Shown here: piece by piece, positions 25,042 through 35,763 of the stretch
Layout: every line of letters starts with the position of its first letter
Numbering within the stretch: position 1 is the first letter of the stretch
NCBI GenBank assembly: GCA_002104905.1
Contig: MCFE01000380.1
Span: 20,219-84,218, forward strand
From: Basidiobolus meristosporus CBS 931.73
Taxonomy: Eukaryota; Basidiobolomycota; Basidiobolomycetes; Basidiobolales; Basidiobolaceae
Direction: 5' to 3'
DNA: 64,000 nucleotides
The notes under the pieces: generated by a model
What the model saw: only the letters and a program-made list of their open reading frames with translations
Told to the model about the DNA's origin: nothing
Database searches by the model: none
Translations under genes and position numbers: made by a program

Positions 25042-25967
25042 TTTGGTTAAAGCTATATGAAGGTAGTGATAGGAACGAAGGAAGGCACGAAAAAAAGAGA
25101 AGGGTGAGTATTGAACAGGAAAGAAAGAACCTAACGAATAAGTATGTCTGTTTCTATAGTGATAACTAGACTTGAACACGAGCTACTCGAGAAAAATACA
25201 GTGTAGTGAATGGGGTCTCCAAAGCTCAGGTATTTTTTAACCAACAATCGATGTCAACAATCACAAATCTGAACCAATCAAATCGTGAGTAGAAAAATGT
25301 AAATACATACATTCAATTCGTAAACAAAACAAAGATACGCTGGTCACTTTTCTTACTAAATCGGATGTTTTTCATACATCAACTTTACCTTCAAGTTTGG
25401 TGAGCATCATCGAGACTACCAATATTCAATGATGCCTACATGACTTACAAGCATGCCATCCCTTGGAATATACACCGTCAATTACTAAGCTGTTTTCAAC
25501 TGAAAGTGGAAGCAGCGCTGGCTTTGCCCTAACAAGCCCAAATCATCTAATTTACGCATAAGTTATTTCTTAGATGTGTCGCAAAAAGAATCGTATACGA
25601 CTTATCATTGCATCATTAGGTCCAAATTGATTGAGTATCGATGTATATCGCTAAGTATAGTAGTTGTCACCCCTACTTTCTTAGATCTTCTATAATGCAC
25701 CCTATTACCTCCACCAAGTCCAATCTATGGTGTAGTTGGAATATCTGAATGAATGGCTCATGCACCTTCTACCTTTCATTTTTATTACTTTGATGTCTTG
25801 CCGATGTGGAAAACAACAAATTTCACATCAATGCCAATTCTGCAGTGAGCCTCATGTTCTAGAATTTGGGTAACACAAAGTTGTGCTCACCATGGCCCAA
25901 GGCCTTGTTTGAGTTTTACTTGCCATTTACTTGATCCTACAGTAAATCAATTTCACATTACTGAAAG
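25042..25967. other. Intergenic upstream of kinesin-5
   Basis: AT-rich stretch without a supported gene. The first few hundred bases are the kinesin-5 promoter; the rest leads into an LTR fossil. Confidence 0.5.
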
Positions 25968-26381
25968 TGTTGTGAATTTTATAATTACACCTAAATATTC
26001 CATTGACTCATAAAATTTTGAATGATGGGTGCTATACGCTTATATGTTGTCCTAATTGTTGTAAATAAAGAACTTACCCCTAAACCATCTATATGCCTTA
26101 AAATTCTATTTAGCTTACTAATAAACTATGATCTACTTACTTGAAACTTGATTTGTAAGATATCAGCTAATTCTTAGAATTAGTGAAGGCCTGGAAGATA
26201 TCAAAATTTTCAAACCCATTCAAAAGCTCCAACAATCTGCACCAGACTTCCAGGGGCCTACTTATTTACAAAGTTCTACTAATAGTATAATACCTCTTTT
26301 ACCTCTAATGAATCGTACTAAGTACCACAGAATGCACTTGTTCTTCCAATCACTTCCAGTATCTCCAAGACCCTGACAGCA
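25968..26381 (+). repeat. Old solo LTR of the Copia family found near the telomere
   Basis: The start TGTTGTGAATTTTATAATTA resembles the LTR start at 59761, and the end, CACTTCCAGTATCTCCAAGA then CCCTGACAGCA, resembles the LTR end at 60109. Middle parts such as CACCTAAATATTCC also match. It is about 414 bases against about 349 for the better copy, so it carries insertions or belongs to a sister subfamily. Flanks are GAAAG on the left and GAAAT on the right, a likely worn 5-base target duplication. No primer-binding site follows, which fits a solo LTR. Confidence 0.7.
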
Positions 26382-27560
26382 GAAATTAAGTGCAAATTCT
26401 GAAAGCAATTCTCATTAGTTTGTGGGAATCCTTGAAGTTGTGAGTCCTCCGCGTGTCACTGAATATTCATAGTGTTTCTATCACATATCCCATTATCTGC
26501 ATCAAGTCATCAGGTTTTCTACTTGATTCAACTTAGAGTATCCCAAATTTTGATTTCTCATTCCCCATTGATATTCCTCCAGCTTTGGAAATACCTCTAC
26601 TACTCAAGGCCTCGGGAAACATGCGAAAGGACTGACCACAGAATCATGTTGACCAATGTAGTGAAGTTCAGGATTGATTTGGGTAGCAGTCATCCATCAC
26701 CAGGATCAGCTGCCTGTAATTTGGAGGTGAGATGACGACCACCTGAGTTGCTGCTATTCTGGTGGCAACCTCTCGCGCAGAATGACGGGAAGGATATTGG
26801 CTCACGTATGCCACTAAAATACTCAATGGCATAAACAAAACACCATTGTTTACGTGATTGAAATCACCAGCCATGATCACTAGCCAACTACGCTCGATGA
26901 AAACCGATGCACGTACATTCAGGTGGAGAGGTAGAGGTTCGACTATAATTGGTAAGCGGTCATGGCACAACGATGCTTTGGTTTGCCAGTGCAGTGAATG
27001 GAATTATCAGGCGGTTGATCATGATATGTTGGGCAATGCTTCTTACAAATCGAGAGTCCCAACACACAACTGAGAAGTAAATGGGACCCTTTCTGCCAGC
27101 ATGGACCGTATCCGCCGACGGCATTTCATAGCTTTATATATCACCTCTCAAACCACAGCTAAATACCCGCAATGTGTAACGGAAATAGCGGTGAAATCCC
27201 CCCAGACTACTACTAAACAGTAATCTCTAGTAGGCCTATGGTACGAATATCAGAAGAACTGTACCATGGGAACGGCCTTTCCTTGCACTTGTATATCCAA
27301 TTAGTTGTACAAGCACATGAAAAATGTGGTTGTCTCACCATTTGGTTGACCTCCAAATGGATGATTTCACGTGAATCATCGAGTCATATGCCTTGTGAAG
27401 TTCAGCAAATGTATAATCGAAATGCTAATCAAAATATGACGAAAATCGTGTGAACTGTGGTACATTAGGTCTATGACTGCCATAGCCAAGGAACAAAGAC
27501 AAGATCCGAGTATGAAGTGCAGGCAGAATCATTAAGGTTAAAGATAATTGGTGAACTGAC
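26382..27560. other. Intergenic with a possible LINE endonuclease remnant
   Basis: A minus-strand frame at 26970-26668 contains LVIMAGDFNHVNN, which resembles the GDFN motif of the endonuclease/exonuclease/phosphatase domain of non-LTR retrotransposons. The surrounding frame is short and has no other clear motif, so this is at best a decayed fragment. The rest, 26971-27560, is the 5' flank of the RGS receptor and shows nothing else. Confidence 0.3.
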
Positions 27561-28934
27561 ATGGCTACTCACTCGACTATAAATTCGGCCAACCCGTCTG
27601 AATTGGGTTGTCATTTGTCCCGCACCGTCGTTTCAGTTCATGCTTCCCACAACATAATGGATACATTTTGGATAGTCTTGTCTGCTTTTTGCGTATGGCT
27701 TATTGTCACACTAATCTCTTTATACTATTTTATTCACTACCGTCATGAGCCAACAATCAAGCACCGCGGAGTCAGTCTCACCTGCTTGTTTGCTCTGTTC
27801 AATACTGTGTTGATCGGGTATCTGCTATACAAGTTGGCAAAGCCGATCACCTCTTGCGTTGCTAGATTGTGGACTCCTTCCGTGATCTTCCCGATTTTGG
27901 TGCTCACTATACTTGGTAAACTTATTCGGCTGATATTTCTCGGCAAGTATCATAGGTCTATTTACATGGACGCCAAGATGGAGGTGTCTGTAGACGAGGA
28001 TGATCCTAGCATGAAGTTGACTGATGAGTCCTGTGTTGGGGTCCAGGAAAATATGCATTCCAGGGAGGCCTGGTACTACAAATACCGCCACTTGTTCAGT
28101 ACGCCATACATCCTTGAAACGTTAGCATGGTTTCTGCTGCTGCATTTGGGGATTACGACCATCGTGAGCACTATATCTCCCATGACACCGGCAGCCATCC
28201 CCGGTGAGGAGTGTCCTCTTGGCTGGGAATTCTACCCATTCATGGGTTCTCTGGCAATCTACTTGTTTCTGGGTGTACCGGTGTTGCTATATTGGTTCTG
28301 GGGGATTGATGATGTCTATGGGATCCGCAAAGAGTTGCTTGCCGTGGCCATCACCTCCATGATAGGGTTCTTTCTGTACCTTATCTTCATGTTTCTTCCC
28401 TCGTTGCGCACGGTGGAAAAGACGTTTGCGGCCTATGTGTGGGGAGCGATTACGTTGGTCTTGATCCACACATTTTTCGTTATTTACCCGATCTATGAGC
28501 TACGTAAATCTCGGCAGGTTCGAGCCAATGCAAAGAACACCCAAGTATTCGATAAGGTTCTATCGGATCCCGTCCTCTTCGAGGATTTCAAAGCTTTCAC
28601 CATCAAGGACTTCAGTGTGGAGAATCCGTTGTTTTACGAGCGCTGTAGGAAACTCCGAGAGAGCGTAACCCATATCCCTCGGTTCTCTGCGAAAGTCTCG
28701 CTGAGCAACAAGCAACGGATCGAGCTTCGCTCCATGTACGATACATTCATCAACCCCAAGTCGGAATTTCAGGTGAACCTCTCCTCGGCCACGATCGAGG
28801 AATTAACCAAGCGGTTCGATTCTGGGGAGTTGGCACTGAACATGTTTTCCCGTGCCGAGTGGGAAATCCATCTCTTAATGTATCAAAACACCTTCCCCCG
28901 ATACCTCAAGTATACTTCATTAACCCGAGTCTGA
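27561..28934 (+). CDS. Seven-helix receptor with C-terminal RGS domain
   Basis: A 457-residue intronless protein. Seven hydrophobic segments can be seen at about residues 36-60, 70-94, 103-127, 182-206, 224-248, 257-281 and 288-312. After a short basic linker, residues 326-453 form an RGS domain (VFDKVLSDPVLFEDFKAF, ELRSMYDTFI, MFSRAEWEIHLLM). This layout is that of plant AtRGS1 and fungal GprK-type proteins, in which the RGS domain speeds GTP hydrolysis by a G-alpha subunit and the membrane part senses a ligand. The ligand is unknown. The start may be Met33, since the first 32 residues have no membrane segment. Loop 3-4 is acidic (VDEDDPS). Call of 7TM plus RGS is solid; signalling role is inferred. 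Confidence 0.88.
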   Translation: MATHSTINSANPSELGCHLSRTVVSVHASHNIMDTFWIVLSAFCVWLIVTLISLYYFIHYRHEPTIKHRGVSLTCLFALFNTVLIGYLLYKLAKPITSCVARLWTPSVIFPILVLTILGKLIRLIFLGKYHRSIYMDAKMEVSVDEDDPSMKLTDESCVGVQENMHSREAWYYKYRHLFSTPYILETLAWFLLLHLGITTIVSTISPMTPAAIPGEECPLGWEFYPFMGSLAIYLFLGVPVLLYWFWGIDDVYGIRKELLAVAITSMIGFFLYLIFMFLPSLRTVEKTFAAYVWGAITLVLIHTFFVIYPIYELRKSRQVRANAKNTQVFDKVLSDPVLFEDFKAFTIKDFSVENPLFYERCRKLRESVTHIPRFSAKVSLSNKQRIELRSMYDTFINPKSEFQVNLSSATIEELTKRFDSGELALNMFSRAEWEIHLLMYQNTFPRYLKYTSLTRV

Positions 28935-29622
28935 GAATGAAAGAAGTGTTTCCCCTCATATCTGTACCGCTACCATGTAAATGTAATCCAACCCCGCTTC
29001 TACCTTAAATTGTAAAAATAAACCTGTTGATTCAAGTGGCCAATTCGATAGATATTAGGAGGTTGCCTAAATTGGCCTGTCATGGCTCTCTTACAATCGA
29101 CTCTCGGCTTGGACGAGCTTCGTACTAATTGATACGAGTTGGCTTATGAGCCCCTAACCGTTCAGTCGGGGAAACCAGCGGATGTGTGCTGGCTTTGATG
29201 TTTAGGGAGATTTTCATTTAGGGAAAGGTGAGTATTTACAAACATCAATTAAACATGTTTCAGGACCAACGAGGGATACCAATGTAATGAGTCAAAATTT
29301 TGGATCAATAAGTAATCTTAGCCTTCACGGTCTCAATATCAAATTAAGGGGAGAAGGGTTAATTGAAGGGATTGATTTCTGCTCAGACAAGCGTTAAATT
29401 GTATATTCCTCGGCGCGGTGGTTAGAGTACAAATACTGCCTTCTGAACCTCTGGTTATCTTTCAGCTCCAATTCGCACACCTCTACTTTGGTAAGGATCT
29501 CAAGTTGAGCGTATGGTAGTAGCGTTGGTACCGTTATCTTTTTATTTGGTACCTAAATAGTGTATCATCAGTGTCACAATAACAGGCTATGGTGAATAAA
29601 GATCGCACCCTAAACAGCCCCT
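28935..29622. other. Intergenic downstream of the RGS receptor
   Basis: No gene seen. AT-rich, with the probable receptor poly(A) region near 29020 (AATAAA-like). Confidence 0.45.
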
Positions 29623-29688
29623 AATTATACCACTCATTGGGATGGGTATTTTTCTATTTATACCGCTCATTGGGGTGGGCATTTTTCT
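29623..29688. repeat. 33-base tandem duplication
   Basis: Two copies of a 33-base unit, 29623-29655 and 29656-29688, each containing a TCATTGGG(A/G)TGGG core and ending ATTTTTCT. About four to five positions differ, so it is not recent. Confidence 0.75.
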
Positions 29689-29762
29689 CCAACAATACCA
29701 ATGTCACATGTTGAGCTGTGTATATTTCTCAAGTTGAGATTCAATGATGGTGTATGGGTTGG

Positions 29763-29965
29763 GATATAGCCTACGACGAGTGACGATGAGGTATACAATC
29801 GGCAATGCTATAGTGTGCATTATGAATCGAGATATAGTCTACGATGAGCAACAATATGGTATACAATGAGCAGTACTACGGTGTATATTTCATGCGTTGA
29901 GATATAGTATATGACAGGTATAACGAGTGTAATTGCGGCATACGGCGGGTAATGATATGGTGGGA
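29763..29965. repeat. Decayed tandem repeat of about 70 bases
   Basis: Three units start with GATATAG at 29763, 29831 and 29901. Units one and two share TACGA(C/T)GAG and GGTATACAAT; unit three is much worn. It looks like a minisatellite in the 3' flank of the C2H2 gene. Confidence 0.6.
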
Positions 29966-30129
29966 AATCAAGACGCGGAGTATCATGAGTTGAGCCATTT
30001 TCTTATTTATTCATATCAATGCCGAGTACCAAAGGAATTTTCAATATATACAAAAATGATACAAAAGGTGGTTGGACGGGCATATAGACTGCCACTACCA
30101 GGTAAATAGGAATTAAAATTTGTTAGGAT

Positions 30130-31164
30130 CTAAGAGGCGAACTGTTGGGAAGCGATCCTACACTTCTCCTCAACCCGGTAATGCCGGCTGAGGGCATCCG
30201 ATCTCGGGAAACCTTTCAGACACGAGGAGCACTCGTATGGCCGGCTGCCAGTGTGTAGACGAGTATGACGCTGAAGATCATGCTTTCTGGCGAAGGAGCG
30301 CGGGCAAAATTCACACGAGAATGGGCGGAGATCAGAGTGGCTCCGCAAATGCGAAGTCAGGTTGTACTGACGGCTGAAGGTTTTTTGACATCCGGGGAAG
30401 GTGCACCGGAAGATGTGGCCTTTCTCTGAGCTTCTGCTGCTTCCTTTGATCCCTGTGGAGCAGTCCTCAACGGCCTGTGGTGCACAAGCTTTTGCTGGCT
30501 GGGGAAGTGTTGATGCGGCCGTAAGCTTGGGCCCTTTGCTGGATGGTTCGTAAACAATGAACTTCAGTTGGTCAGACACCTGGCTGGGAGAGACGATCTC
30601 CACTTGGTCAGAGTGATCACCTAAGATGGCTTCATTGAGCTCCAATGAGTTCAGCAGCAATGTAGCCCAGTCGTCATCGAGCGAAGTGCCACAGGAAGAG
30701 GCAGTGGATACGCTGGAGCTCCTGGAGCGGAGGATGAGTGGAGGCGAGGCGGCATTTATTAATTGAGTGATATCATAATCCAAAAATAGCTCCATCTCGT
30801 TTGGTGGGGTAAGAGGGGATGGAATCAATGATCCGCACTCTGACGGCTCCTCATTTGACATGAGATTCATGTTCAGATCGAGCTCTGATTCGAATAAGTT
30901 CGCCATGGCACCCTTGTCCTGTGCAAGGGAGTCATTGAGCAACGAAGTATCGAAATCAAATGTCATCTCAGTAGGTGTAGGCAGCCCGGTCTCTAGCATG
31001 TCAGTGAGGTGCTCCATGTTACTGGGCGAGAAATCCTCCAAAAGAGAACAGGGATTTACATCGGAAAGAAGGTCCGAAAAGTAGTTCGAATCAAACAGTT
31101 GGGTGTTCATGGTGCTGTCAATATGGTTGACCGACATCTCAATAACTGTAAACGCAATTCTCAA
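30130..31164 (-). CDS. C2H2 zinc-finger transcription factor
   Basis: A 344-residue intronless protein. The N-terminal two thirds are acidic and rich in Ser, Leu and Asn, typical of activation regions. The C-terminus has three fingers: FRCTFPGCQKTFSRQYNLTS with HLRSH, then FSCEFCPRSFARKHDLQRH, then YECSSCLKGFPRSDALSRHY ending in a Cys instead of the last His (C2HC). The spacing and the RQYNLTSHLRSH and ARKHDLQRH helices resemble the Crz1/Ace2 group of fungal regulators, but no calcineurin docking motif was recognised, so I leave the target pathway open. A TATATAA-like element lies about 35-43 bases upstream of the ATG (minus strand, near 31200-31207). Two alternative Mets (MSVNH, MNTQLF) follow the first. 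Confidence 0.85.
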   Translation of the reverse strand: MRIAFTVIEMSVNHIDSTMNTQLFDSNYFSDLLSDVNPCSLLEDFSPSNMEHLTDMLETGLPTPTEMTFDFDTSLLNDSLAQDKGAMANLFESELDLNMNLMSNEEPSECGSLIPSPLTPPNEMELFLDYDITQLINAASPPLILRSRSSSVSTASSCGTSLDDDWATLLLNSLELNEAILGDHSDQVEIVSPSQVSDQLKFIVYEPSSKGPKLTAASTLPQPAKACAPQAVEDCSTGIKGSSRSSEKGHIFRCTFPGCQKTFSRQYNLTSHLRSHSDLRPFSCEFCPRSFARKHDLQRHTRLHTGSRPYECSSCLKGFPRSDALSRHYRVEEKCRIASQQFAS

Positions 31165-33067
31165 AATGCTGTTGGCTATTGTGGTGGAGGGAGACTTCGT
31201 TTATATAGTTCTGGCGGCATTGGACTTCATGCCTCGGTGCAAACAGGATTCACTTCGCTTATGCTTGGCCCAGAAAACGGTACATTTCCTCGGCTTGTGT
31301 GCATAATGAGTAGATTGCGATGATTCTGGCGGAGTGCTCTCGATCCTCTACATACACCCGGACTATTTAGGAAAATCCCCTAGCAGGTTTTGTGGCGTGA
31401 AGGTATTCTACTTGAGTCAATTGCCGAATTTGGAAAACGCTTAAGGCTTTGGTACAGCTTAAACTACATCCGCTATTTTACAGTTTTCAGATGGGCGAGA
31501 GAAACTAGTTCACGCCACAAGGGCTTGGGTGTTTGATATTAAAAAGGCAGCAATTCTCTAATTTTGGCACAAACCTGTCACTCCCATCTGAATTCATATT
31601 ACCATCAGGGTCTCTGCTTAACTTACCCGGTATCGTGACAATGGCAGAGCTGGAGGTAGACCTTGCCCGGCAAAAATAAACAGATCAACTACCATCCGAA
31701 GATACACCCCTTAAACTCCTTTTGATTCGAATGGTCATTTCGCACTTCTAAAAATACCAAGAAACCTCCTTAATCGTGGCTATACGCATATGTTGGTAAC
31801 CGCACTCCACCAGTTATCTTATCACACACGCTAGGCTTTGCATTTCTATTTAGAGTATTGAATTTCTCTAAAACCACCACCCTCATAGTTACTGAATATG
31901 TACGCACACCTCATTCCTCCTTTCCACAAGCCCAAAGCTTAAACCTCTCGAGCGCTTGGCGATTTCAAACGGACATACATATGATTGGGCGGTCATTCTT
32001 TACTCGCTGCGTTTGAAGTATGAGGCTCTGCAGCACGGTTGCTTGCAGGGGCTGGTTTTGTAATCAATAAAGCATGGCCGTCGATAGTGGCCCCATCTCG
32101 ACATTGAGACTACCTGATTATGATCTTCCGGTTAAAATGACTAAATGAACTGTACAGTCCCATCAACGTTGTCACAGCTTCGATGGTATCAATGCACCAT
32201 GTGAACTGGTGGCTAACCTTTTCTGTAGATCTTGTTTTCCGGGCCGGTGGCTTGTCAGCATTACTATGTTAGGATAAACCATGATACCTGGTGTTCCCTT
32301 TTGTCGGGTCACTCAGCACTCAATGTTATTTGAACATAGAGGGAATCTTTGATTTGTGCCTCACTTGGTGGCTCAGGTGGAATTTCACATTTGGGAAATA
32401 ACCCATACACTGAACTGCATCACCTACCCCAGTCCATATGAAAGTTCTCAAACGGACAATCTAAGCATCCATTGGTCTTACTTGTACAGATGGTCTGTTA
32501 ATAACTGATAAGAGTCTTATGACATGGGGTATTGGCGAACCACCAAGAGCAATGAAAACCCAACCGTGTATGAGGTTGTGGCTGGCCGTTCGAAATCTTA
32601 CGGTTTATATAGTGCAAGATACTATCAAATCATGTCAACGGGCTGACTAGGCATAAGACACCATACAGTGTTCCCTTTTCGCCCATTGTATTCTTAATAA
32701 CCTATTGTTATGTCTCAACCGCCAATATTTCCTAAAACGATTTCAAACTTTAGGTTTCTATCACCATCTGGGATCTTAGTATTTTATGTATAGTAAATCG
32801 AATTCATCAATAGGCTACGAGAATGAAATTCGAAGAATTGATCTGAATCCTGTCGGTTGTGAGGAAAAGGAGATCACCGAAAAACCCGGTCCAGTTTCGG
32901 TGTTAGAATTTCGACGGCTGGTAACATGAAAGAGCCATCCCAGAATAGCTGGTTACAGTATGAATACATGATTCCATTATATGAGAACAGGCTAAACTCT
33001 AGTACCGCAGAAGTCACCACAAAGTACGGGATTACACAATAGAGATGAATACTGGATTGGAGAAATT
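31165..33067. other. 1.9 kb intergenic
   Basis: No ORF with coding signature, no RNA gene and no repeat recognised. It carries the upstream control region of the C2H2 gene, which may be long, and the 3' flank of the orphan membrane protein. Confidence 0.5.
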
Positions 33068-33655
33068 TTAGTTTACTCGAGTATAGTTTGTAGAAGAGTT
33101 GATCGGTAGGCGTTCGTTCACATCTTCCTCGATTGTGCTATTTCTCTTGTACACGAAGAGCATGACGGCGGCGATTATCCCGACAAACAAAAGCCAGAAA
33201 AATGGCTCTACAGCGTCAGGTACCTCTTCTTGTACGCCGGAGAAATAGCACAGCCCATCACGATATTTCTCCCACTTTTCGCATTCCTGTGGACCCTCCA
33301 CTTGTTTCTCAATGTTGTCAGGGATTTTGCAAAAGAAGGTGTACACATCATTTATACGCACAAAAAGGTGTTTGTGCCCGTTACAGTCGGCATCTTCGGG
33401 ATCTCTTGGAAAGCAGAAACCGTTGTTTTGACAAATGTATTCTGGAAGTGGACAGCCTAATTTGAGTGAACAATGGTATCGATTGACGGGCATAATCTTT
33501 TTCTTCAATTGGGAGTACTCTTCGTGGAGAGCCTCGTATTTCGGAGTGTAAGACGACATAAAAGACAAGCTAGGGTTACATTGGACACCATAGATGCGAA
33601 AAAATATATAGCTGCGACACGTCACTACGAGCTTGCCCTTGACTTGGGATTCCAA
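33068..33655 (-). CDS. Orphan cysteine-rich single-pass membrane protein
   Basis: I do not recognise the family. Up to 195 residues. The N-terminus VVTCRSYIFFRIYGVQC is mildly hydrophobic and could be a signal anchor. A charged segment (YEALHEEYSQLKKKI) is followed by about eight cysteines, including CPLPEYICQNNGFCF, which resembles an EGF-like opening. A clear membrane helix (FFWLLFVGIIAAVMLFVY) sits near residue 150-170 followed by a basic KRN and an acidic tail. This suggests a type I surface protein with an external cysteine-stabilised domain. No intron is evident. The frame is open over 196 codons in an otherwise gene-poor stretch, so it is probably real, but the true start is uncertain. 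Confidence 0.6.
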   Translation of the reverse strand: MESQVKGKLVVTCRSYIFFRIYGVQCNPSLSFMSSYTPKYEALHEEYSQLKKKIMPVNRYHCSLKLGCPLPEYICQNNGFCFPRDPEDADCNGHKHLFVRINDVYTFFCKIPDNIEKQVEGPQECEKWEKYRDGLCYFSGVQEEVPDAVEPFFWLLFVGIIAAVMLFVYKRNSTIEEDVNERLPINSSTNYTRVN

Positions 33656-34119
33656 CGGTCACAGCTACACTGTAAAAAAATCGGCCAGTCATCTGACATC
33701 AGCAGCCTTGATGCAAGGGATTAGCTAAGCCAATGTAACACCCAAGGAAACGGTAAATTGACGTTCAAGTTTCCCAAATTAAGAATTGAGACATATTTGC
33801 CATCTGCTTGCCTACCCTACAACAGACTTGAGGGGATGGAGACCACGGTTGAAACCATGGCTAGTATATATGGAATTAAATACAACGGTCGATGTGTGAT
33901 GGCGGCAGTTGGCTAATTTATTGACCAGTGATTGGGCCATTGGAGGTTCTTATGTGGTCACACATATTTATCAACTCTCTACTCGCCGACCACAAATGAT
34001 CAATATCCTTATTGAAATGAAACCTTCCTTAAAGAGCTCCTCAATATATATAGCTCCATGGGGGAGCACGCCAAAGTAGCAAATTTTGACTTCACTCCTC
34101 CCTTCGCCACAAACGCTTG
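33656..34119. promoter_or_regulatory. Divergent promoter; TATA box of glyoxal oxidase
   Basis: 464 bases between two divergent surface or secreted genes. AATATATATAG at about 34043-34053 lies about 70 bases before the glyoxal oxidase ATG and is a good TATA box. Another TATATA is at 33867-33872. Confidence 0.5.
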
Positions 34120-35763
34120 ATGAAGTCCCTCCTAACTTATTTGTCGGCCATAGCTGCCACACTGCTAGCAGCTAACGCACAGATCGAGAAGGAAGGTCAG
34201 TGGGACTTGATTGGTCACTCTGGGGTATCGGCGATGCACATGGCACTGACTCATACAAACCATGTAATCATTCTCGACAGAGTCCAGAAAGCCTCAAAAC
34301 TGTATCTACCATCGGGCGATTTCGCCTGGGGGTCTGAATACGACTTGGAAACGAATACCGTCCGCCCGCTTGATTTGAAGAGCAACACCTTCTGTTCGGC
34401 AGGAGGATTTCTCCCTGACGGGGTAAGGCAATCTTGACTCCCATTTGACACGTGGTGGTGGATTTCTCATCGTGAAATACCTCTTTATTAGACATTGATC
34501 AATGTGTCGGGCTCTCAAGGTAGGAGAAAGATTCGCGAAGGATTCAATGGTATCCGCTCCTTCAAGCCTTGTGTGGATAAGTTATGTGACTTCAATCAAG
34601 ATTTCAACGTCACCCTCGACAGTAAAAGATGGTACCCAACGGTTGAAGGCTTGGCTGATGGGAGGTTGGTTATTTTTGGCGGGTCAACCACAACCTGTGG
34701 CCTCAATACGGAAGAAATCAATGTACCAACATTTGAGCTCTATCCCCCCTCTCCGAACGACCCGTTTACAGGCCAAAAAGAGCTGAAACTACTGAAAGAA
34801 ACCCTCCCGAACAACCTCTATCCCGCTGCCCATTTGCTACCAAATGGCAACATGTTCGTCTTCGCAAGTACCAAGTCGGTAATATTAAATACGACCACAT
34901 GGGAGGTTGAAAAAGAGCTGCCAGATATCCCCGGAGGGGTGCGGACCTATCCGTTGACTGGGGGCTCTATCCTGCTGCCTCTTTCACCGGAAAACCAGTA
35001 CCAGGCGGAGGTGTTAATTTGTGGTGGGAGTCGAAGATATTATCGAGCAAGTCCTGGTACGATATCCTGTGGCCGCATAAACCTTGATGCAGAAGAACCA
35101 AAATGGGAAATGGAGGACATGCCTTTCCCCCGCGTGATGCCAGATATCATGGCACTCCCTGACGGTAGACTCATCATCGTTAATGGAGTTGAGATCGGAA
35201 CTGCCGGCTTCAACCGCGCTAAAGAGCCGACATTTGCCCCGGTGATCTACGATCCGTATGCGCCCAAGGGGGATCGGTTCACAACGCTGGGGAAATCCAC
35301 CATTCCTAGAGTCTACCATTCATCAGCGCTGCTTATCCCAGATGGAAGGATCTTTGTTGCAGGTAGCAATCCCAACTCCGATGCAACCTTCGAGCAAGTT
35401 GACTTCCCCACCGAGTATCGTGTCGAGGCCTTCTCACCGCCTTATTTATTCGGGGAAACGCCAAGGCCAGTTATCCAGAAGATTCCTGAAAAAATCCATT
35501 ACGGGGAAAAGTTTGAGGTCAATGTGGAATCCTTCGTGGAAGGCTCGGAATTCAAAGTGGTTTTGATCCACTCCGGATTCGTCACACACAGCACACATAT
35601 GAGCCATCGTCATGTTACTTTGCAACAGGTTCAGGTCGATGGAAATAGCATTACCGTCACCGCCCCGCCCAACCCCAACATCGCACCACCCAAGTATTAC
35701 ATGCTGTTTGTACTAGAGAACAATGTTCCCTCTATAGCTAGATGGGTCCAATTGAGCAACTGA
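34120..35763 (+). CDS. Glyoxal oxidase-like copper radical oxidase (AA5)
   Basis: Exons 34120-34422 and 34492-35763 join in phase 0 to give 524 residues. A signal peptide (MKSLLTYLSAIAATLLAANA) predicts secretion. The radical site is complete: Cys92 in FCSAGG and Tyr149 in KRWYPT would form the thioether bond, and the copper ligands Tyr376 and His377 (RVYHSS) and His467 (VTHSTHM) are present. Kelch-type blades such as DGRLVIFGGS and PDGRIFVAGS build the propeller, and a galactose-oxidase C-terminal domain ends it. These enzymes oxidise aldehydes or alcohols to make hydrogen peroxide outside the cell. Absence of a galactose oxidase N-terminal lectin domain favours the glyoxal oxidase group (AA5_1). 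The substrate cannot be read from sequence. Confidence 0.92.

Noticed and set aside
29763-29965. CRISPR-like array
   Set aside because: Units are contiguous and decayed without unique spacers, in a eukaryotic context; it is a minisatellite.
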